From assembly GCA_020736575.1 (NCBI GenBank), contig JAGPYM010000046.1:124001-188000 (forward strand): a stretch of 64,000 bases of DNA, given 5' to 3'. The notes below the pieces were generated by a model that was not told the DNA's origin, made no database searches, and was given only the letters and a program-made list of their open reading frames with translations. The stretch comes from Thelonectria olida. Its lineage: Eukaryota; Ascomycota; Sordariomycetes; Hypocreales; Nectriaceae. Positions 1-10,932 of this stretch are shown piece after piece. Position numbers and translations under genes: made by a program. Numbering within the stretch: the first letter of the stretch is position 1; every line of letters begins with the position of its first letter.

Positions 1-430
1 AAATAAGTTTAAATAATATATTTTTAATATTTACTTTATTTAATAAGTAAATACTCTAGTTAAAAAACTGCTAAATATTAACATTTTTAATTTTTTTTAA
101 ACTAGAAATAAATAGTATATTACTTAATAGTAAATTTATAAAAGCCTTATATTATAATATATATATTTCTTTAAACCTTTTTAATATAAAACTTCTATTA
201 GTTATTTAATATAATAGATGTTCTTTTTCCTTTTATACTAGTAATATGCTTTTAATAGAAAAGAGTGTAAAATAAATAGTTAAAAGGTATATAGTTATAA
301 TACTTATCCAATTTATAACCTTTTATTAGCTTGAAATATATATAAATTTACACACACCTACAACAGTTAGCTAGTTTATTCTCAACAACTAATATAATCC
401 CCTTCTACTTTACTATATATTTTACTCACT
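1..430. repeat. AT-rich, RIP-like block at the left edge
   Basis: The sequence is almost entirely A/T with many TA steps and no usable reading frame. It changes sharply to balanced composition near position 460, inside the 3' end of the neighbouring membrane-protein gene. The texture matches the two large AT-rich blocks further right. I infer RIP-damaged repeat DNA but recognise no specific element. Confidence 0.6.
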
Positions 431-436
431 AAGCTC

Positions 437-2813
437 TTAATAAAGGTTCTTATCTTGAATATTTCCGATCTCCGACACTAGTTTGTGAAACCGGGCAAGG
501 AGACTTCGTTGATACCACCATCCGACAAGGGCCGTGGTAACAAGAAACACTGCCCCAGCGACACCTGTAGGGAACCAGTATTTCCTGGCGTACAAAATCT
601 GTTCTCTGGTGCTACTATTCCAAAACGTTTGGGCTTGGGGATTGGTGCGGTCTAGCCAATAAATTGCCTGATTTCATAGCCGGTTAGCCTTGCGCGATCG
701 AAGTGATTTTCACCATATCCTCACCGGAGTTCCACAAAGGCAGTTCTGGAAGAGGCCTGTCAGAATGAGGACTAATTGGACACAGACTGTTAGTTGAAGA
801 GTTTATAAAAGGCCAAGAACGCTCGTACCAGTTCCGATAATAGATGTAAAGAACCCGAAGCCAGCGCAAACAACAAAGCAGAAGTTCCGGAATACCCTGA
901 CAATTATCGTTGAGGTCTTGGCTTCGTGAGGGATACCAAACATCGTGACTTTCCCTTCACTGTTCCGTTCCCAGAAACACCAGTCGAGGATAACCAGGAG
1001 TACCAGCAGCACTTGAGATAATCCGTAGATGAGCATAAGCAACGACCGACAGCCAAGCCCTATCTGAGGCGTATTGTAGCTGAAGAAGGTGATTAACAAG
1101 TTGGCGAAGACTGGTTGCTATGATACTAACCTGATTAGGCCACCTAGAAATGCTGGCAAAAACATGAGTACAATAGTGACGGATAAGCAAGCCCAGATGT
1201 GGTTACCAAATCGACTCCGCAGGATCTCGCTTTGTATCGCGTGTAAATCATATACATCGCCCAGGGTAGCGATCCACCTGGCCTTGTTGCACCCTCTGTT
1301 CCATATCCAGGCTGAATTGTATAGGGAGCCGCCATGTGCTGGGTTGTAAGATCGTTGAAGCGGACGCAAAAACCGTCCGTGTATCTTGTAGAGACTCCTT
1401 GTGATGCACTCGAAGAAGCTACGATCACTGGTACCGCCACTGGTACGCCGAGCCTCGTGGTCATTGCTGTTTGTCGAAGGAGCGGTTAAATTAGCTAGGT
1501 CCTGCTCGCTTGCCTGCCAAATACTGGGGTTGTTGCCGGCTAGTAAGAGACTGCTCACGATGGCGATATGTGGAATAGTCATCCAGAACATGCCAAAGGC
1601 GAGCTGGTGAGCTTTAAAGCTGACATCATGTTAGTGATCGCCAAGAGGTGATTGAATATCCTTAGGTTGAGCCTTACAATTCTCCAAGATTTTGTTGGAC
1701 GTCGAAGACTGAGTAGATAAACGACCCAATGTAGAAGAGTATGGGTGCACCCACTGTGCTGCCGAACTTGACTTGAGAATCAAGCATGGCGCCAATTTTG
1801 ATCTTGACTGCGCAAATCTGCAGCCATTCGTCATCTGTGTACAAAAGGGTTGGGCTGATCGTGCGAGCTAAGACTTGGGTATCTTGCGAGCTTCTGTGGC
1901 TTGGTCGTGGAGTGCTTGCGGCGTTCTCAGTCGACAACTGTCTCTGTCGGTATTGAGCGAATCTGTGCCGGGGGGTGTCCGTTGGGAGGTTCCGAACAAA
2001 GCGAACCGAGCGAGCCCAGGCTGGATCAGAGTCGAGGTTGCCGAGCAAGATGACGAGGAATACGTGTGCTCGTTGTTGAATGGACAATCTGTTGCTCTCC
2101 ATCTTGGATTCGACGTAGTCAAGTAACCCTACATCTAGGACGGCTTCGTAGAGCCCGGACATTAAGACAGGCCCTGCGATTGCGAATAGAATTGCCAGCC
2201 ATACCAGAAGATCGAGGATAATGATGAGCATGGCCAGAGGTACCTTGACTGCAAATAACAGGAGCCGGCCAAGCGATAAAGCTTCCACAGAAAAGAACCT
2301 TCTAGCAAGGGAGACCTTCCGTCGTCGGGGAACATTCAGGGCGAAGACAAGAGATGGAAGAATGAAAGAGATGAGAGGTCTGACCCAATTGTTGTAGTCG
2401 TCAAGACTGGTGACAGCCCATCCGGGGCAGTGCTCTGCGCACCACGTATACGGAGTCCAAAGAAACTGGCCTGGCCTTTCTGCAGTCTCATTAAATTTTG
2501 AGTTGCATGGGAACTGGGGGAAGCGTTCCAAAAGTGACAGGTTGCCATGAAGGAACCTCTGGCCTGGACGTAGACTCAATGTGCCGTTATCGATGATGAC
2601 AGTCTCGTTGACCACTAAAGCGCAGCAGGCGGTCAAGTTTTGACCTCCGAAGGCAGGGTTGAAGGTTTGCGGCCTGCGAGGAAGATTTTGAAGCCATAAC
2701 TGGTAAATGGGGACCAGGCTTTCTGAGCCGCTTCCTCGCGTCGACTGAGCTGGCTGTGGGAGCGAGGCCGAAGCCCCTAGGGCGCAAATGATCCAAATAT
2801 TGAGCTTCACCAT
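437..2813 (-). CDS. Uncharacterised fungal multi-pass membrane protein (5 exons)
   Basis: My model joins 2813-1678, 1619-1131, 1079-829, 771-725 and 667-437, giving 717 residues. All four introns (51-58 nt) have GT/AG ends and compatible phases. The start is the ATG at 2813; the frame continues upstream only to a GTG. Residues 1 to about 20 form a signal-like segment (MVKLNIWIICALGASAS). An N-terminal extracellular region with several Cys and N-glycosylation sequons follows, then about eight hydrophobic helices, for example around LLLFAVKVPLAMLIIILDLL and, near the C-terminus, FPTGVAGAVFLVTTALVGWW. This layout recurs in uncharacterised membrane proteins of Sordariomycetes. No enzymatic motif is visible. 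The stop lies at the edge of the AT-rich block, so the 3' UTR is probably AT-rich. Confidence 0.75.
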
Positions 2814-3669
2814 GGTCTGGTATATGAGATCAAACACTTATGCATAGAAGATCTATATGACAGGCGGTTGGTGATATGTGTTTTTTTCCTTCTTCTTTTC
2901 TGGCTTACAAGCTGCGAGGACTGAGAAGGATGCCGCATGTGCTTTATATCAGGGACCTACGTCAATGTCACTGTCGCGAGGCTCATCAGCCGGGCAAAAT
3001 CCTCACTCTGCACTGCCTAGTGAGCTACCTGGGTAGGAGGGGGAGGAATGGCTATGCACAGACGCGTTTCAAGGTGTCTCGGAGAATGGAGAGAAGAGGG
3101 AGCTTTGGTGCTAAGTCTCAAGCTTCCGTTGATGGACGGACGTAGTGCTTGCAGACAGTGGCTCAAACGTAGGCCTCAAAAACAGATGAGCTGAGCCTAG
3201 AGCTATTTCTGACTGTACCTAGGTCCCACCTGGCGAAAATCATTTGCGGGCCATGCACACACGGTGACACCCCTGTGTTGCCTTTTCAGATGCTCGTAGG
3301 GAATCAACGGGTCTAGCGAAAGAGAAGGGAGTGGAAGAATGCTGCCCCTTATGCAGAACAAATGCAACCAAGCCACGGCGCAGGCGGGCAGTCTGGCACA
3401 TGTGCGTTGTTTTATTGGCGCTGAGTGGTTGAAAGATCGCCTTCGACCAGCTGCTCGATGACAGCAGTGGTGGCAAGCCGGGCTGAAAGGCTTGCGATTT
3501 TCTAAGAAGGGCTGTTCCAATGCAAGGAAGGATCTTTATGACTGTTGTCTAATTGCTCACATTACCCAGCAGTGCGATAACTAGCCCTCAGCCCGTCATG
3601 CTTCAGAAACCTGATTACTATTTGGAGATTTCTCTTTTCAGGGAAGCTTAGGACTCGATGCCGTTGTTT
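2814..3669. other. Intergenic region, no supported gene
   Basis: Only short overlapping ORFs without domain resemblance or codon bias are present. It contains the promoter side of the membrane-protein gene and the 3' flank of the glutamine-synthetase-like gene. Confidence 0.5.
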
Positions 3670-5064
3670 TCAACCTGACGGCCGGGGCAATGCGCCGATG
3701 GCGTGCGATTGGATGACTCTGATGTATCGCAGCACTAACTTCTGGCCGAGAGCTTCTAAAAGTTCATGGTCTTGAGAGAGGCCTTTACAAGATTGCTCGA
3801 GGCTGATTGGAAGTTTCTCGGTAATCCCATATCGCAGTCGATTTTCCTCACTGATAGAGGTTGGGTCTTCTAAAGTTCCAGTTTGTTCGTCAGTTCTACT
3901 TCATGCTCTTGGACAAGATTAGCTGAGCGAAGCCTGCAACATACCTCGACAATCTTTAAGCGTGAGCGGCAACTTCTGTCTTACGCCGCTGATTCCAGAA
4001 TACAGCACAGCAGAAAGAAATAGGAAAAAATTGGAATCTGCATCCAGAAAGCGCAGTTCCCATAAAGCAGCCGACCTCTTGCGAACTGGCACCATTCTGT
4101 TCTGTGTTCCCCAAGCCTTGTAACGACCGAAGCACCTGGGTCCTGCGGCAATTCTGTCGTAGCTTGTTATACGTGGAAGACCAAATGCACAAAGGGATAC
4201 CAGATGACTCAGAATGCCGGCCAAGAAGTAGTCGGTGGTGGCGGAGTCCGCAGGCTGGCGGCCGTGGATGGACAGATTGAGGTGCACCCCATTTTCCTCG
4301 GGATGCGCAGGAGAAAAGGAGACTGCGACGCCATGGACATGGCAGATCTTCCAGATCGTTTCGCGAGTAATGACGAGAGTGTCGACTGCTTCCAAAGGGC
4401 TCATTGGTACGAGGGCAATCTCGTACTGGTTGACAGTACATTCAGCGTGAAATTGCTGCACGGATATACCAACGCAACGAAGAGCGTCGACGATTTCGCA
4501 CAGGATAGGCATCATAAATATCTCTGTAGTTCTGACACCAGATGATTCGTGCGGGCAGCTCTGTGGGATGACGGTTCCTGGACCTAGTGAGCACACAAAC
4601 TCTATCTCGAATCCAACGAGAAACTCGGCCCCTATGACATGTTGGGCGTCTCGCACAGCGCGGGCCAGGGCGATTCGAGGGCACGAGTCATCGTGCCCGA
4701 GCTGTAGCTGCCACGGTGTTTCAACCTCGTCGACAAAAAAGCAGAAGACTTGCGCGTGGCTGTCTGCACCAGGGCACAGACGAATTGACACGGGGTCCGG
4801 GAGAAGCCAGGCTTGACCAGGTGACCAGTCCCCGCCATCATCCAAGCTTGGGGGCTGGTTGTGGGCGAGGAACATGTACAGGTTTGCCAGGCCTTGGAGC
4901 TCGCCCCGTTGTATTAGATGGCAGAAGTGGCTGGTTGTCACGATTCTGGCTCGCAAGACAGAATTGTAATCCAGCCACAGGAGGCGTACGAATTGGACGC
5001 GGCTATGATCTGCCAGAAACTTCAAGAGGAGCTCGGCTGATAGACTCAGAGTGCTGGTGTCCAT
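3670..5064 (-). CDS. Glutamine-synthetase-like enzyme (type I / FluG C-terminal-like)
   Basis: The model joins 5064-3945 and 3869-3670 (439 residues) across a 75-nt intron with a GTATGT donor and TTTAG acceptor. The start is the first ATG; the frame extends 12 codons upstream only to a GTG. Type I glutamine-synthetase landmarks appear in order: metal-ligand GFEIEF, NQYEI, the ENGVHLNLS counterpart of the GS NGMHVHxS motif, SYDRIAAG, WGTQNR and ELRFLDADSNFF. The second exon supplies the GS tail (RYGITEKLPISLEQSC). There is no N-terminal amidohydrolase half as in full-length FluG, and the usual WLxERY ending is absent, so the C-terminus is short. Enzymes of this fold ligate glutamate to ammonia or to amines; the substrate here is unknown. 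It is divergent from a gamma-glutamyltranspeptidase. The family call is firm; specificity is inference. Confidence 0.85.
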
Positions 5065-5525
5065 TCTGGTGCTGGCAATTCTCGATGTCTGGAAATGCAC
5101 ATAAGGCGGGAACTGATCACGACGTGTACTAGGCCTAGATTATTATTGAAATATGATCAACGTGATGATGTGTCCTTGAAGGGATGTTGGTGTGTCTGGT
5201 GACTGTGCGACAGGTGCATGATTGGCTACAGGCTGTCTCATCCAGGGTTACACAGCGTGTCGATCGACGGCAGGTGGCCTCATTTCCTCCTTGCATCTCA
5301 ACATTCCGTAGGCTGCCGCAACCACCAACTTCGCTCCCCACGTTTCTCGCAACTGCCCGCCGCTCAAGGTACGTATTCTCAACGGTTTCGGCCGCTCGCT
5401 AGGTAGTCCCGTCCGCCCTGCAAATCTGATGCAGCTACAGAGCATAGCTGTTTTTTTCCCCGATGCTGCTGCCCCCTCTCAAGTCTTCGTCTGATGACAA
5501 TGGCCGCTCAACTCTCGAGATTACC
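5065..5525. promoter_or_regulatory. Shared divergent promoter region
   Basis: This 461-bp gap separates the start codons of the glutamine-synthetase-like gene (minus) and the gamma-glutamyltranspeptidase gene (plus). The arrangement allows co-regulation. I see no clear TATA box or known operator. An in-frame ATG at 5463 could extend the transpeptidase into this region. Confidence 0.5.
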
Positions 5526-7550
5526 ATGATCTGTTCAGCGTCGTTACTACTGATTCTTACCTTGTGTGGCCTTGCATCCAATGCCTCATTTCCACCTTCG
5601 GGTCCGGATCCGGCCATTGGTGCTGTGTCATCCTTGGACGCAAGATGTAGCCGTATTGGCACCGATGTATTGCTGAAAGGCGGAAATGCTGCTGATGCCG
5701 TGAGTGATATGGAACCAAAGACGCTATCCAGGACGACACTTACTCGTACAGATCATTGCTACTGAGTTTTGTGTTGGCGTTATTGGTCAGTTCCTCCTAG
5801 TCCCGTCGCTTGCTATCACACTGCTGGCTAAGACTCACCTTTTGCCCTAGGAATGTACCTAACTGGAATCGGAGGAGGAGGCTTTGCGGTGATAAGAAAC
5901 TCAAGGGGCGACTATGAGTTTATTGACTTTCGAGAATCGGCACCTGCTGCCAGCAACGAAACCATGTTTACCGCTGATCCAGATGCCTCTTCGACAGGAG
6001 GGTTAGCTAGGTAAGTCCACTCCCCGAACAGCACGGCCCTGTAAGTTCGGTAGCTAACAATAATCGTGTCTTTAGCGGCGTACCTGGTGAGTTGCGTGGC
6101 CTCCAGTATCTTCATCGGAAGTATGGAAGCCTCCCTTGGGACAACTTGATCGAACCATCAATCGCAGTTGCAAGAGATGGCTTCGTGGTCGGCAAGGATC
6201 TGGAATTTGGCATGGACTATATAAACAACGACGAGTTGTTCCTTAGTTCTCCTTGGAGGCCAGACTTTGCGCCGCGTGGACGAAGAGTCAAGGCCGGGGA
6301 TGTGATGACTAGGAAGAGGTACGCGAACATGCTGCAGGTCATCCGCGACAAGGGGGCCGATGCCTTCTATACTGGCAAGTTGGCTGGACAAGTTGTATCA
6401 GCTATCCAATCTGCAGGGGGAATCATGACGTTGGAGGATTTGGCAAACTACAAAGTCAAATCCAGGCCGTTGGTGAAGCTCGAATTCGGAGAGTATCGTC
6501 TCGTTACAAGCGGAACCCCTTCTGGCGGCATCGTTGGCCTGAGCATCTTGAATACTTTCAAAAGATATCAACATACAGAAGATCTTTCGATGATCAACTT
6601 GACCGCTCATCGACTCGTGGAGACCTTTCGCTTTGGTTATGGGGCGGTGAGTTCCTATCCGAAGCAATCAGGCCAGTACTTTATTGATGCCCCGTCAGCG
6701 TACAGAACTAGGCGACCCCGACTTTCATCCCGAGATATTGGAGTACCAAAAGCGGCTTCTATCGAAGGAGACTGCTGAGAAGATCAAATCGAGAATCCTG
6801 GACGACCGGACGCAGCCCGTGGAAGCATACAACCCGGAGGGACTGGAGATTTTGGAAACGTGAGTTTGTCGCTGATAGCAGATGGCTGAAAGATACTTAC
6901 TATCCCCAGGCCAGGCACCTCCCACATCTCAACAGCAGACGCCTCTGGGATGGCCGTATCGCTGACAAGCACCATCAACTTGGCATTTGGGTCCCAAGTC
7001 ATGGTCCCGGCCTTGGGTGTTATTATGAATAATGAAATGGATGACTTCTCTGTACCTAACAGGTCAAACGCTTTTGGATTTATCTCTTCCCCATCAAATT
7101 ACATTCGGCCGGGAAAGCGCCCACTCTCGTCCATGAGCCCGTACATTGTCGAGTTCTCGGCGAACAAATCCTTGGCGATGGTTATTGGAGGTGCCGGAGG
7201 ATCACGTATTATAACGGCAACCGTTCAAGGCCTCCTGAATGTGTTGAATCGCCAGATGAATGCGGTTTCAGCCGTCCAGGAGCCAAGAATCCATGATCAG
7301 CTGGTTCCAAATCAGGTGCGTTTCGACACGAACGGCGTGCGAATAGTCGAGTTTGGTTGCTTACCAAGGACAGCTTTTGTTTGAGTACACGTACGATAAT
7401 TCCACTCGGGCCTCGTTGATCAAAAAGGGACATAAATCAGGGTGGCAAGTCCACGGATCGGACTTGCAAGTAGTTCGGCTTCTGCCAAACGGGACGTTCG
7501 AAGCGGCGGGCGAGACTCGACAACACGAGTCAGGAGGCTTCGCCGTGTGA
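5526..7550 (+). CDS. Gamma-glutamyltranspeptidase, secreted (7 exons)
   Basis: Exons: 5526-5699, 5752-5785, 5851-6010, 6076-6646, 6699-6859, 6910-7315 and 7374-7550, giving 560 residues. An in-frame ATG at 5463 would add 21. I prefer 5526 because a clean signal peptide starts there (MICSASLLLILTLCGLASNA). Ntn-hydrolase landmarks: GGNAADA at the first splice site, GIGGGGF, FRESAP for glutamate binding, FGYGARTELGDPDF at the exon 4/5 join, the autocatalytic GTSHIST with predicted nucleophile Thr370, STIN, the oxyanion-hole SSMSP, and GGAGGSRI. The protein should cleave gamma-glutamyl bonds of glutathione or gamma-glutamyl amides outside the cell or in the vacuole after self-processing. All catalytic motifs are intact, so it looks functional. 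It is paired divergently with a glutamine-synthetase-like ligase. Confidence 0.92.
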
Positions 7551-9079
7551 TGTGGAGTGTGGGGAAAGTGAGAAGAGTGTGAGAAGAGTGATGGACTGCA
7601 AAGGTTGATTTTTCTGTGCCTTGATTCTCGGATAGAAGAAAGTCGCTCATCACATATCATGGTTGCTTTCTCATTCTACATTCAACCTTACTTTTCGCGT
7701 TACAGTGTGTAGTCCAACTGCACCAATTCAGGGGGACAGCAGGCATTATGCAATATGCCGCCTTAATGCATTTGATATATCAGAAAAACATCACGTTGAA
7801 TCTAATCTCATTCTTAGGTGCTTTACAGAGGACTTAACTGAGGCTAGTCGGAGTGCGAGCGCACATCCTTCTCCCCATATGAGTGCCAACAGGACGACCT
7901 GCGGATGTCCTTTTTGTGTAGCTATCCATGTGTGCGGGTGTGCGGGTTCGCCCTAATATGAACATCTTTCCATCCTCCGCTTCCATATTGCTTTGAGCCG
8001 AAAGAAACCGTCACTCTTTGCATTAGGCATAAATCGACACTCGTCATAAAGCCCGCATCAGTCTGTGGTCAAGCCGGTTTCGTGGTTTGGGCTGACGTGA
8101 GGCCCCCGCCTTTCCAGCCGTGTATGGGCATGCATTGCAACCCACCGTTGTCTGAATTGACAGGATGTACATCGCTCCTCGTATGCACCCCACGTTGCGT
8201 TGGCAAACCCGACCTCTCCTCGTTATCCTGGAGACGGAGACCGGCCAAGGGGCCTTTTTGAGGCTCTTCGGATTCAGAAAGAGGAGATTTTGTGAGTACT
8301 CTGCCAGCTAGATCGTTTGGGCGGGGGACTCCGAACAAACACCCAGTTCAGGGCATTTGAGGCTGACGGACTCGGGGATTGCGTCCTTTCAAGGATATCC
8401 ATATTAGGGATCCCGAGCAGGCCGACGTAGCCTCGCGAGGAGGCGCTTGAAAGAAAGCTAGCGTCTAGTAGTCGTTAGATTGCCCGTCTTTTCCCGCGCG
8501 TTGCGACCTCATGTCCTTCGAATGTTTTCGCGGCAACCCAGGAGTCTGGAGTCATTGCATGCTACGCTCGCATCACATGCGGATGCGCACCAATGTGCAG
8601 TCCTTTTGTCCGGTGAGGTGTGACAACGTGGCAATGATGTGCTGGCGATAATTACGTACTTTTTCTGGTTTTATTTGCACCTTTGCGCGGGGTTGCTACG
8701 TGACTGACGATCGTGGACTCCTGGCCCAACAAAGAGGAAAGGCTGGCTCGGCATACAGGAACCGAATGACCGATTCATCTGCTATGGTAGGATTAAAGTG
8801 GTGTTCTCGTCATATGACGAGTTTATGCGGCTCTGCCGAGTCTATCCGATGTGTCATTTTTGTGAGTTGGGCGGTAATCGCATAAGTGTTGGCCCCATCA
8901 GCGTTATGAGCAGTCATCCCCATACCTTACAGATAAGTCTCCAACCTGACTCTGCTCAAACGTCGAACGCCTACCTCTCTTGTGATAGTTTCCGTAACCT
9001 TGTAAGTACTGATTGGGCTCTGAATTGCCACATGGTTGCCCGCATCGGACAGGTATTAATGTCGTTAGGCCATTCAACG
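7551..9079. other. 1.5-kb intergenic region
   Basis: No ORF here has convincing codon use or a recognisable domain. It holds the 3' flank of the transpeptidase and probably the promoter of the small ORF at 9080. I see no repeat. Confidence 0.5.
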
Positions 9080-9301
9080 ATGCCCAGCCAGTCCGCCAAC
9101 GAGACCGAATTCAGCGAGTCCACCAGCGGGAGGAGCCAGCCCTGGAAGACCTTCTTTCAAAGCGCTGCAGAGGGAGGCACTGAAGATGGAAAATCTGACA
9201 TCCTGGTGGTCAAGGGGGCTTCGGTGAACAAGAATGGGGTCTGCACAGAATGCAGTCAAATCTCTTGCGCCTGCGATCAGCCTTCATTCTTAGCAGCCTA
9301 A
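9080..9301 (+). CDS. Small Cys-rich hypothetical protein (73 aa)
   Basis: A single-exon ORF from ATG 9080 to TAA 9301. The frame continues upstream without ATG to a GTG at 8798, but codon use becomes coding-like (C/G-ending codons) only near 9080. The N-terminal half is Ser/Thr/Glu-rich and polar. The C-terminal third contains a compact Cys cluster, VCTECSQISCACD, with four Cys in ten residues. There is no signal peptide and no transmembrane segment. I do not recognise a family. It lies between the transpeptidase and a CmcJ-type oxygenase, so a metal-binding protein or a modified-peptide precursor are possible roles. Both are speculation. Confidence 0.45.
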   Translation: MPSQSANETEFSESTSGRSQPWKTFFQSAAEGGTEDGKSDILVVKGASVNKNGVCTECSQISCACDQPSFLAA

Positions 9302-9699
9302 CTAGCTTGCTTCCAGGTTGTGGTTATCGTCACGGAGACTTACCTATGAGAATTCAAAATTACCCCTCACCTACTGACTTGTGCCATGCTTGTATATGCC
9401 TTAGCGAAGATGCTCTCTCTAGCTTGTAAGGAGTCGATACAGCCACAGTTCGAGAACTCGGCACTAGTAGACCTGCCACTTATGAAAGTCCCGGTCGTCA
9501 CCCACCCATACAGTGTAAATTATTTAAAGCAATCGGCTTCCCAAACCAAGTGAATTCAGTCCGTTTCATTGTCTACCTAGTACAAGTAGTGGAACCTGGT
9601 CCTGCTCCCTACTCGGTCACAAGGTGTCAATGCTCTACTTGCCACTCCATTATCTGGTCTGCCGCGATTTACCTCACGAAAGCGAAATCACATGCCGCT

Positions 9700-10840
9700 A
9701 TGCCAGTGCCTCACATGACGGTTGAGTTGGTACGACTCAACTACATACAGTGGTCGGATACTTTCGTAACCGAAAAGCCGTATGAAGTCATCTCCGATGT
9801 TCCTGATGGATGCAAGAAGAGGAACTTTAACCTGAGCCCTGGCCCGGAGCAAGCCATCCATGACATTCGAGGTTTGGAGCACCAGTTCAGCTTGGACGAA
9901 AATGGCTTCGAAGTGAGGAAGCACGCAATGAAGAACACATCGGCTACTAAGGACGACATCGAACGCTATTACTTGCCCGATATCAAATCACTTCTTGAGA
10001 ATGTGGACCCTGGAGCTGAGGTGCACATCTTCGACTGGAGAGTAAGTCTTGCATCCATTTCGCAATTCTCGTTTTTCTTAGGCCAAGTCAAGGTCGCTGA
10101 CTTATGTAAAGCTTCGATCAAGTGACAAGACACGCACGACACGAGAGCCAGGCTCAACGATTAATCTCGATGACCCCACACTGATTCTGGAACCGGTGCA
10201 GGCGGTTCATAATGGTATCGAGGTTCATACGTGCGTCATGTCGTCCTTGATCTGACTTTGCTTGCAGACCAGAGCCGTTTGGCCGCGATCAAAAGAGTCA
10301 AACATCATCTTGGCGACAGGGCTGACAAGATGCTGGCCAGGAGGTTCCGGATCATCAAGTTGAGTCCTCCACACCTTGCGCACCTTTGCTTTGAGCTCTC
10401 GGTAGAAAGGAATCCATTCAAGCTAACAGGTGCAAAAAGTGTTTGGCGCCCCCTTCGCTATCCCATAGAAAATTTCCCACTCGCACTTTGCGACGGGACC
10501 TCCGTTTCAAATGAGCAGCTACTAGCTGTTGACCATGTCCGGAAGAACTACGTCGGAGAGAGCCTATACCCACTATATTCCAGCGATATGCAATGGTATT
10601 TCTTAGACCGACAAGAGAAAGACGAAGTATTGATCTTCAAGACGTTTGACTCGTCAACGAAAACGAGTTCCAGATGTCAGATTGCCTACCATCCTCAAAA
10701 TCAAGACCTACAGACTGACGTAAGGACGGCTAGGTTGCCCTCATACCTCTTTTCGTCAATCCGCTGCACGGGCGGAACACATTCCACGAGAAACAATCGA
10801 AGTCAGGGCTCTCGTATTTTCGCAGGCTGATGAAGAGTGA
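9700..10840 (+). CDS. CmcJ/AsaB/NvfI-type hydroxylase/desaturase (5 exons)
   Basis: The model joins 9700-10041, 10112-10214, 10268-10358, 10440-10675 and 10734-10840 (292 residues). It restores the family landmarks in order across frames: IHDIRG, LDENGFEV, YYLPDI, VHIFDWR, AVHNDQS (family form VHVDQT), RFRIINVWRPL, FPLALCDGTSV, the YSSDMQWYF helix, PHTSF and IPRETIEVRALVF. Members include CmcJ, AsaB, the endoperoxide-forming NvfI and GA4-desaturase-like proteins. They are oxidative tailoring enzymes, usually in natural-product clusters. The canonical His of the VHVDQT motif reads N in VHNDQS, although the preceding His is present. The start was chosen at MPVPHMTVELV; a second ATG lies at 9715. 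The gene converges with a short-chain dehydrogenase 92 bp downstream. Confidence 0.82.
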
Positions 10841-10932
10841 GGGAAGACCGGACAATCGGTTTGTCGTATGGACTTTCATTAATCGCCCGAGATAACAGGC
10901 ACCAACAATCGTTACTGAAAGCGCGTTCCAAG

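Noticed and set aside
803..869. Alternative frame around 684-869 as a separate exon of the membrane-protein gene
   Set aside because: Only the frame giving VLILTGLFQNCLCGTP joins both neighbours with matching intron phases; the other frame leads to a stop.
8798..9079. Longer 167-residue version of the ORF ending at 9301
   Set aside because: The upstream part starts with GTG and lacks coding-like codon use; only the part from ATG 9080 looks coding.
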